Of a stretch of 64,000 nt of DNA, positions 58,316 to 64,000 are shown in pieces. Position 1 is the stretch's first letter. Each line of letters starts with the position of its first letter. Location: assembly GCF_000801295.1 (NCBI RefSeq), contig NZ_AP012978.1, forward strand, positions 2,046,001 through 2,110,000, in the 5' to 3' direction. The stretch comes from an endosymbiont of unidentified scaly snail isolate Monju. Lineage in GTDB: Bacteria > Pseudomonadota > Gammaproteobacteria > Chromatiales > Chromatiaceae. Below the pieces are notes generated by a model. That model was not told the DNA's origin, made no database searches, and saw only the letters and a program-made list of their open reading frames with translations. A program made the position numbers and the translations under genes.

Positions 58316-59446
58316 ATGCGCCGCGCCCTGATCCAGCTCCTTCGCCTGGAGACCAGCGCCCGCTGGCTGGGCCGCCTGCTGCCTGAGCAGGATCTCCAGG
58401 CCACCCTGCGCCGACACTTCGCACAACGCTTCACACCCGAACAACGCCAGCGCCTGCGCGAACAGCCGCCACGGGTGTTCGTCGCGGTCAAGCACCACAA
58501 CTGGGAACAGGCCGGCCTGATCGACAGCTGGGCCGAGGTCGCCGAAACCGTGCCCTGGGACTGGGGCGAGCGCTACGACCAGCACACGCCCGACTGGTAC
58601 GCGAAGGGCAAGCCAGCCTTCAACGAAGAACTCTACCGGCGCGTCGCGCAAGCGCATGCTGAACGCCCGCTGACGCATTTCTTCGGCTACCTCTCCGGCC
58701 GCTGGGTCTATCCCGAGACCATTCGCCGCATCGGCGAACTGGGCATCGTCACCCTCAACTTCGGCTTCGACGACAGCCACCGCTTCTGGGACAAGTTCCG
58801 GCACGGGCAATGGACCGGCAACGCCGGCATCGCGCATGCCTTCGACCTGAACATCACCGCCCAGGACCCGGCCGATGTCGCCAAGTATCGATTGAGCGGC
58901 GCGCGGGCCCTGTATCTCCCCCCTGGCGGCAACCCCCAGGCCTTCGCCGGGTTACCGAAGGTCGAGAAACGCTATTTCGTCAGCTTCATCGGCCAATGCT
59001 ACGGCGTGAGAAAGGAATACATCGACTACCTGCGGGAACAAGGCATCGAGGTCTACGTCCGTGGCGAAGGATGGCCAGAAGGACCGGCCAGCCACGAGGA
59101 AATGCTGGAGATCTACGCCGCGTCCCACATCATATTGGGCTTCGGCTTCACCGGCCGCAGCCGGCGCAAGACGGCAGTGAAGGGGAGGGACTTCGAGATC
59201 CCCCTCACCGGCACCACCTACCTCACCACCTGGAACCCGGTACTCGCGCAACATTTCCGCGAGGGCGAGGAGATCCTGTTCTACCGGGATCGCAGCGATC
59301 TGGCGCGGATTCTGCGACAATGGCGCGATCGCCCCCAGGCACTCGCCCATATCGGCGAGGCAGGACAACAGCATACATTGAAAATGCATACATGGCCGCA
59401 GCGTTGGCAGGCGACGCTAAAATTTCTATCGCACTTGCTAGATTGA
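58316..59446 (+). CDS. CgeB-like glycosyltransferase family protein
   Basis: A 376-residue protein. The N-terminal half has VFVAVKHHNWEQAGLIDSW and the C-terminal half a CgeB/Glyco_trans_1_2-like signature, GRDFEIPLTGTTYLT, followed by YRDRSDLARIL. Likely a GT-B enzyme of core or capsule assembly; the sugar is unknown. Last high-GC gene before the decayed patch. Confidence 0.75.
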   Translation: MRRALIQLLRLETSARWLGRLLPEQDLQATLRRHFAQRFTPEQRQRLREQPPRVFVAVKHHNWEQAGLIDSWAEVAETVPWDWGERYDQHTPDWYAKGKPAFNEELYRRVAQAHAERPLTHFFGYLSGRWVYPETIRRIGELGIVTLNFGFDDSHRFWDKFRHGQWTGNAGIAHAFDLNITAQDPADVAKYRLSGARALYLPPGGNPQAFAGLPKVEKRYFVSFIGQCYGVRKEYIDYLREQGIEVYVRGEGWPEGPASHEEMLEIYAASHIILGFGFTGRSRRKTAVKGRDFEIPLTGTTYLTTWNPVLAQHFREGEEILFYRDRSDLARILRQWRDRPQALAHIGEAGQQHTLKMHTWPQRWQATLKFLSHLLD

Positions 59447-59527
59447 ATGACGCTCCTCACCCCACCGTATCATCCATAATAATACCAAATCATCTCAATG
59501 ATACGATTATGAGGCCGCAAAACAAAT

Positions 59528-60128
59528 TCACTGACAGCCGAATCTACGCATGTAAAATGATAACGAGCTCCTCATAAACGCAATCTACTTTGGTGAAAAT
59601 GCCTCAGAGAAGCAACTCAGACCACCCTTGCAACGTGACACACGCCTGCCATGAAATTTTGTATTTTTATCTATATAAAAAACAACCTAAGACCACCCGT
59701 CTTTTGTTTTACACGGTAAATCTTATATCGCCTAGCGAGCACCGACATCTCACCATCATCAACGGCCACACCCAAAAAAATCAGCGATCATGGCAACCAA
59801 CGAATCCACATCAGAACAGAAATTCTCGTATCTCAACACCAGAACATTAGGCTCATCTGCGATCAGCAAAGCGCCCCATATTCCTGCCAAACTTAGGGTG
59901 ATAATCTGATGCTCAATCCCGGACAACTCCGGTGTGATAGCCTGAGAATCAAATAGCGAGGCCATTACACCCAGGAGATTCCTGATATATAAAGACAATA
60001 GGGATCTTCCTGTAACCCTCCCCTGAGATCATGAACTTTTTAACGCGCGCGTAGGGGAGTACACTCCTGATCACATCATAGACCAGCGTACTCCCGCTAC
60101 GTAGAACCCCAGACTGAATTATTCTCCG
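59528..60128 (-). pseudogene. sulfotransferase-like gene with several frameshifts
   Basis: The minus strand reads, in shifting frames: IIQSGVLRSGSTLVYDVIR (the 5'-phosphosulfate P-loop type motif), then IRNLLGVMASLFDS and VLVLRYENFCSDVDSLV (the 3'-phosphate side), then VDDGEMSVLARRYKIYR, then KFHGRRVSRCKGGLS. Frame changes occur near 59995, at an A7 run (59774-59780 on the plus strand) and near 59640, and a TAG lies at about 59590. No start codon is found before the first motif. Together this is about 200 residues of a small sulfotransferase. Confidence 0.65.
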
Positions 60129-60159
60129 AAAAGCCTCACTAGCACCCTACTCGATCGGA

Positions 60160-61086
60160 TCACACCCTAGACATGAACAGATAACTATTTCCCGGAAGGT
60201 GATCGATATGACTCACCTGAAAACTATGCGTGTCCGCCATTGCGCTGGCCCATCCGTGAAAATACTTTACATTATCAATATCCTCGAATTGGTGCTGAAA
60301 CGCAATGAGGATATGATCAAAATAGACCAAAGAATCAAGTACCGGCTCTCTCACCTCAAGTGGCGTTTCACTCAACGACCAAGTGGCAACGAACATTTTT
60401 GACTCAACGGCACCCCACCGATCGAGAATCCGCTTCATAGATCGATTGTCGGTAACAAAGGAAAATTCGCCGTCTCCCGATTCGGAGCCCAATGCACCTA
60501 TCGATCCCAGATAGAATTTCTGCAGCGCCGAAAAAGCCGGCAAATCCTGAATGAGATATTTTCCGCGAAACCCGAGCTGCCAGAACAACCGAGCCATACT
60601 TCCATAACCGCCACCAAACTCGAAGACCAAGCCCACAGTGTCCGCATTTACTCGACTATAGGACTCGTATCGAGCCAACGAGTATGCATGATGAATCAAA
60701 TTTCCGCTGGACCAAGGGTATCTAGGATAGGGCCGCGGGCGACCGATAGGAGATTCTACTATGGCGGCTCTCCACCTCTATTTCCAATCAGGCAATGAGC
60801 GAAGATATCGCATCTCTTCGGCAACCCAGCGCGGATTTGACACAAACATGCTCTTACGCACTACGGGCCATTGCAGAAATTCCCGAGGATCACCGACATC
60901 AACACATTCCTTCAACTCCCTGCAAAAATTCGCCCACGTCTGTGCAGCACCAACTCGCTCTGAACAGCTCGACATTTCCACCCGGAGCGCTTGCCGAAAC
61001 TCTTCCGCCAATTGGGCATCATGTTGCGTCATGGCAGGCATTTTCCGCTCAAAAATCCTGAGCAATATTTTTTTTACCCATTTCAC
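60160..61086 (-). pseudogene. putative sugar O-methyltransferase interrupted by an amber codon
   Basis: Two collinear pieces in the same frame: 61086-60778 (ending RSLPDWK, then TAG) and 60777-60160, which continues IVESPIGRPRPYPRYPWSSG and contains VFEFGGGYGSMARLFW (SAM-site motif) and YLIQDLPAF. Read through, it gives 308 residues of the NanM-type putative sugar O-methyltransferase family. Only the TAG at 60778-60780 breaks it. Upstream of the sulfotransferase remnant on the same strand. Confidence 0.75.
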
Positions 61087-61300
61087 TGAAAACTCTCCTC
61101 ATACTGTGGAAATGAACCATTCGGCATCGGCCTAGGCATTCTCGACAGCTCTGGAATCAGATAAAAACACGCGAAATCGATAATTCAATCCCTTTCAGCT
61201 ATAGATAAAAAACGAGAAAACCCACCATCACAGACACACTAAAATTTCTCGATCTATTATCTTTTGCCGAACAATTGATGAACACGGGACGCTATTTCTT

Positions 61301-61621
61301 ATGAGCACTGTTAAAAGCACCCAGCCTGGAACAACGCAACACCCGGATCAATTCCCAACGATACTGAACACAATATGTCGGATCGAACCCCGCCACATAC
61401 GCCGCCACCTCAAGACCGACGGGGAAGGCAGTGAAATCGGTGTATTGAAGAGAATGCGTGATTTTCTCGAGAAAAACTGGGTCGTCATCCAGATCGAGGC
61501 CATCGAGGATCACTTCGACGAGATCGCCTCCCTGTTGCAAGCGACCAGCCTGCATTGGTTCTCCTCGCACGACAACGACCATTGCTTCGTGAGTATCGAC
61601 AAAGGCTCAGCCTTTTCCTGA
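61301..61621 (+). pseudogene. C-terminal fragment of an FkbM-family methyltransferase
   Basis: The segment LKTDGEGSEIGVLKRMRDFL, then VVIQIEAIEDHFDEI, is the FkbM C-terminal motif (usually KxDVEGxE). Only about 106 codons are open; the SAM-binding N-terminal half is missing, and 61340-61410 reads like the normal lead-in but with shifted frame. It overlaps the convergent methyltransferase gene end by 15 bp. Confidence 0.65.
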
Positions 61622-62254
61622 TCCATCCTCCGCCGGATTAATCAGAATCATATTGTCGACGACCTCCAGGTGGCGCCCCTTGCCAGAGGCCACCACGAAC
61701 TGCTCGAGTTCATCGAGCGAGGGATAATCTCTTTCCTTGCCAAAACACAAGGCATCGTCGATAGCGATCACATGATCAGCGACATCGTGTCCATAGATCG
61801 CTTCAAGTTCCTCAAGGATGGGGGTCGATTTGCGTCCATGCCCGGTCTCTCCCCCGGAATAGTGACCGTCCAGCCAGAACAGGGCAGGCTCGTCCAAGTC
61901 GGCCAACACCTCCACTAGTCGCTCGGCACTGTCGCCCTGCACGATGGTCACCTCGGGGCAAGTCGAAAACAGAGTCTGCGCCCTCTGCGCGAGCTCTTCG
62001 GCTAGCTCGATCGAAACGATGCGCCCAAAATACGGTCGCATGGCAAAGACCATCTTTCCCCGGTAAGTGCCCGTCTCGACGAATACCGAAAGACCAAAAC
62101 GCCTCCGCAACCGCAGCAACCGATGTTGCTTGACCTCGTGCAAGGGAGGCAGGGGACTGCCTGAAAGATGCCATTGTGCGCGCTTGATAACACGAAACAG
62201 CGCATTGGCCGGCTTGAAAAGCGGGGACAACTTGAATCGAATCTTGAGGTTCAT
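61607..62254 (-). CDS. class I SAM-dependent methyltransferase
   Basis: A 215-residue protein with motif I FVETGTYRGKMVFAM, FGRIVSIELAEELAQRA and the acidic ALFWLDGHYSGGETGHG. This subgroup occurs in polysaccharide loci; the substrate is unknown. The ATG at 62254 (MNLKIRF) is preferred over 62311. It appears intact despite lying beside the decayed patch. Confidence 0.82.
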   Translation of the reverse strand: MNLKIRFKLSPLFKPANALFRVIKRAQWHLSGSPLPPLHEVKQHRLLRLRRRFGLSVFVETGTYRGKMVFAMRPYFGRIVSIELAEELAQRAQTLFSTCPEVTIVQGDSAERLVEVLADLDEPALFWLDGHYSGGETGHGRKSTPILEELEAIYGHDVADHVIAIDDALCFGKERDYPSLDELEQFVVASGKGRHLEVVDNMILINPAEDGSGKG

Positions 62255-62441
62255 CTCGGCGACATACCAACACGAGGAATCGCGATTAGACCAGCTCTCC
62301 CCACCTCGCACAAGACGACACAGGAAACCGATCCAGCATGCGCGACCTTGGACCGTGCCCCCGAAACGGCGCCTCTATCTTCAACATACGCAGACAGCCG
62401 TATTTGTTACGATTCTTTTCTTCTCGGAAAAGAATGGATCC

Positions 62442-63263
62442 ATGCCCGTATCCCAACCCACAACCCCGCTTCCCCTCTCGGTCTTCGTCATCGCTCGCAA
62501 CGAGGAACGCTGCATCGGCGCGGTGCTGGAGGCGGCGCGCGCGCTGAGCGACGACCTGGTGGTAATCGACTCGGGATCCACCGACCGCACCGTCGAGATT
62601 GCCGAGACGGCCGGCGCGCGGGTGTTCCACCACGACTGGGCCGGCTACGGGCCACAAAAGCGCCTCGCCGAGGAGCAGTGCCGTCATGACTGGCTGCTCA
62701 ATCTGGATGCCGACGAGGTGCTCACCCCCGAACTGATCGAGGAGATCCGCACCCTGTTCGCCAAAGGCGAGCCGCCGCTGCCCTTCTATCGCATCAAGGT
62801 AACCACGGTCTATCCGGGCGACGAGAAACCGCGCTGGCTGGCCGAGCACAACGACGTGATCCGGCTCTACGACCGGCGGGTGGGACGCTTTCCCGACCAC
62901 CCCACCTGGGATGCCATCACTCCCCCCAAAGGCGCGGGGGTCGGGCTGTTGAAGGCGCCGTGCTATCACTTCTCGTCCCCCGGCCTGCACCACTACGTGG
63001 ACAAGTTCAACCGCTACACCACCCTGCAGGCCAACACCCAGAAGCTCAAGCCCTACCCCGTGCTGGCGGCCCGCCTGCTGCTGGGCTTTCCGCTGGACTT
63101 CCTCAAGGCCTGGCTGCTCAAGCGCCACATCACCGGCGGACTGTACGGCTTTGTACTGGCCTTCAGTCACGCCTACTCGCGCTTTCTGCGCAACGCCAAG
63201 ATGCTGGAGAAACATCGCCTGCAACGGCGATCTGCCGACCGTCGCAAGGATTCCCCGCCATGA
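62442..63263 (+). CDS. GT2-family glycosyltransferase (WaaE/KdtX-like)
   Basis: A 273-residue inverting glycosyltransferase with FVIARNEERCIGAVL, DSGSTDRTVEIAE and the metal-binding LNLDADEVL (DxD). WaaE-like enzymes add beta-glucose to LPS inner-core heptose. A C-terminal amphipathic/hydrophobic region (FPLDFLKAWLLKR, LYGFVLAFSHAY) suggests membrane association. It overlaps the FkbM gene by 4 bp. Confidence 0.9.
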   Translation: MPVSQPTTPLPLSVFVIARNEERCIGAVLEAARALSDDLVVIDSGSTDRTVEIAETAGARVFHHDWAGYGPQKRLAEEQCRHDWLLNLDADEVLTPELIEEIRTLFAKGEPPLPFYRIKVTTVYPGDEKPRWLAEHNDVIRLYDRRVGRFPDHPTWDAITPPKGAGVGLLKAPCYHFSSPGLHHYVDKFNRYTTLQANTQKLKPYPVLAARLLLGFPLDFLKAWLLKRHITGGLYGFVLAFSHAYSRFLRNAKMLEKHRLQRRSADRRKDSPP

Positions 63264-64000
63264 AGATCTACTGGAGCATCAAGAAACGCCTGTATCGGTT
63301 GCTGTACCCACGCTACCGACTGGTGCGCCGCCACGGCGCCCGCCTGCTGCTCGACAACCGCAACTGGATCGACACTCGCCTGCTGATCGGCCAGCCCTAC
63401 GAAGACGCGCAGATCGCCTCGACCATCGCCCTGATCCGCGAGCACGACATCGAGGCCTTTCTCGACGTAGGCGCCAACATCGGCCTCTACAGCGTATTTG
63501 TAGGGCTCGCCACGCCGGTCGATATCCATGCCTTCGAACCGGTAAGCCGCAACTAGCACCAGCTGTGCGGCAACCTGTTCATCAACGAACTGAGCGAACG
63601 CACGCTGGCCCACCCGCTCGCGCTCAGCGACCAGGCCGGCGAGGCCGAATTCCATATCGACCCGACCTCCACCGGCGTCTCACGGCTCGCCACCGACGAC
63701 GGCGGCCGCGACCCTTCAGTGTTCACACGGCGTGAGCGTATCCATCTGGCCCGGCTCGATGACCTGCTCGAGCTGGCAGGGACGGAGGCTGTTCATCAAG
63801 ATCGATGTCGAAGGCCACGAACTGCCCGCGCTGCGCGGCATGCAGCGGCTGCGGGCCAACAATCAGGTGATTCTGCAAGTGGAAGCCTTCGCTGGCGAAC
63901 CGGCCCGCGCTCTGGCCACCTTCATGGAAGAGATCGGCTACCGGCCGCTGGACAATCCGGGCGGTGCTTATCGCTTTGCCAACTTCCTTTTCAAGGACAT
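63260..64000 (+). pseudogene. FkbM-family methyltransferase with an amber codon and a frameshift (runs off the window)
   Basis: Codons 1-98 are open and include FLDVGANIGLYSVFVG and HAFEPVSRN. A TAG at 63554-63556 interrupts a segment that usually reads RNYxxL, where TAC or TAT would be expected. The same frame then continues (HQLCGNLFINELSERTLAH, then RLDDLLELAG) to 63779-63781. There one extra G shifts the frame, and the sequence continues FIKIDVEGHELPALRGM to the window edge. The C-terminus lies beyond 64000. Confidence 0.85.

Larger units (their letters stand above)
59447..61620. other. AT-richer decayed patch
   Basis: Base composition falls visibly below that of both flanks. The patch holds three broken genes (sulfotransferase, sugar O-methyltransferase, FkbM fragment) and no intact one. 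Segments 59447-59527 and 61087-61300 show nothing beyond short open frames without recognisable content. Confidence 0.75.

Noticed and set aside
60050-60101. Inverted repeat CGTAGGGGAGTAC / GTACTCCCGCTACG
   Set aside because: It falls within the coding remnant of the sulfotransferase P-loop region, so it is explained as coding sequence; no further copies seen.
60778-63556. Amber codons as a sign of TAG recoding (pyrrolysine-like)
   Set aside because: Both affected genes lie in a region with frameshifted neighbours, TAG ends other genes normally, and no recoding machinery is in the window.

Overview
The window is high-GC DNA from a gammaproteobacterium, probably a Chromatiales-type organism. 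The evidence is a tkt-gap carbon-metabolism pair, a cytochrome c4, and a gene order from chpC through pilGHIJ and gshB to pyrRBC' that matches the syntenic block known from Pseudomonas. The genus cannot be fixed from the sequence alone. Genes are tightly packed, many with ATGA or TGATG overlaps.

Layout. Positions 1-6000 hold tkt-gap (minus strand), a redoxin, metK and a DUF2189 membrane protein. Positions 5941-9222 hold an S-adenosylhomocysteine riboswitch driving ahcY, then metF and rsmE: the methyl cycle. Positions 9235-20083 are a minus-strand type IV pilus chemosensory (Chp) cluster, pilG-pilH-pilI-pilJ-chpA-chpC, with no pilK or chpB. It is preceded by a periplasmic rhodanese and a secreted unknown. 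Positions 20378-27400 run gshB-apbE-tonB-yqgE-ruvX-pyrR-pyrB-pyrC'. A TA-flanked inverted-repeat element sits directly against pyrB and appears to carry its promoter. The last gene is a dihydroorotase homologue without its HxH metal ligands. Positions 27539-37809 are housekeeping and envelope genes (CopD-like, CoA-binding, greB, DUF454, htpX, HIT-like, yidD, diguanylate cyclase, EEP nuclease, dsbA, cytochromes c, rsuA-type). Positions 37858-40986 are a lutABC lactate-oxidation operon. Positions 41240-44216 hold TerB, CDGSH, a 42-residue DUF3149-like protein, and thiC under a TPP riboswitch.

Positions 44424-64000 form an envelope polysaccharide region: a Pcm-like methyltransferase, rhodanese, waaA, lpxL-type acyltransferase, WbpE-like aminotransferase, msbA, an MBOAT/SGNH/acyltransferase-3 O-acylation set, ELM1-like and GT4 genes, a HEPN-MNT toxin-antitoxin pair, further glycosyltransferases and methyltransferases. 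This region is visibly decaying. The MBOAT gene has a one-base frameshift. From 59.5 to 61.6 kb lies an AT-richer patch with a multiply frameshifted sulfotransferase, a sugar O-methyltransferase split by an amber codon, and an FkbM fragment. The FkbM gene at the right edge has both an amber codon and a frameshift.

Three dispersed repeat families recur. GTAG-headed REP palindromes, in two stem types, lie at five places; they supply stop codons or C-terminal tails to three genes. Elements with inverted arms of phased CACAAAG-like words occur three times downstream of operons. The single TA-flanked element lies at pyrB.
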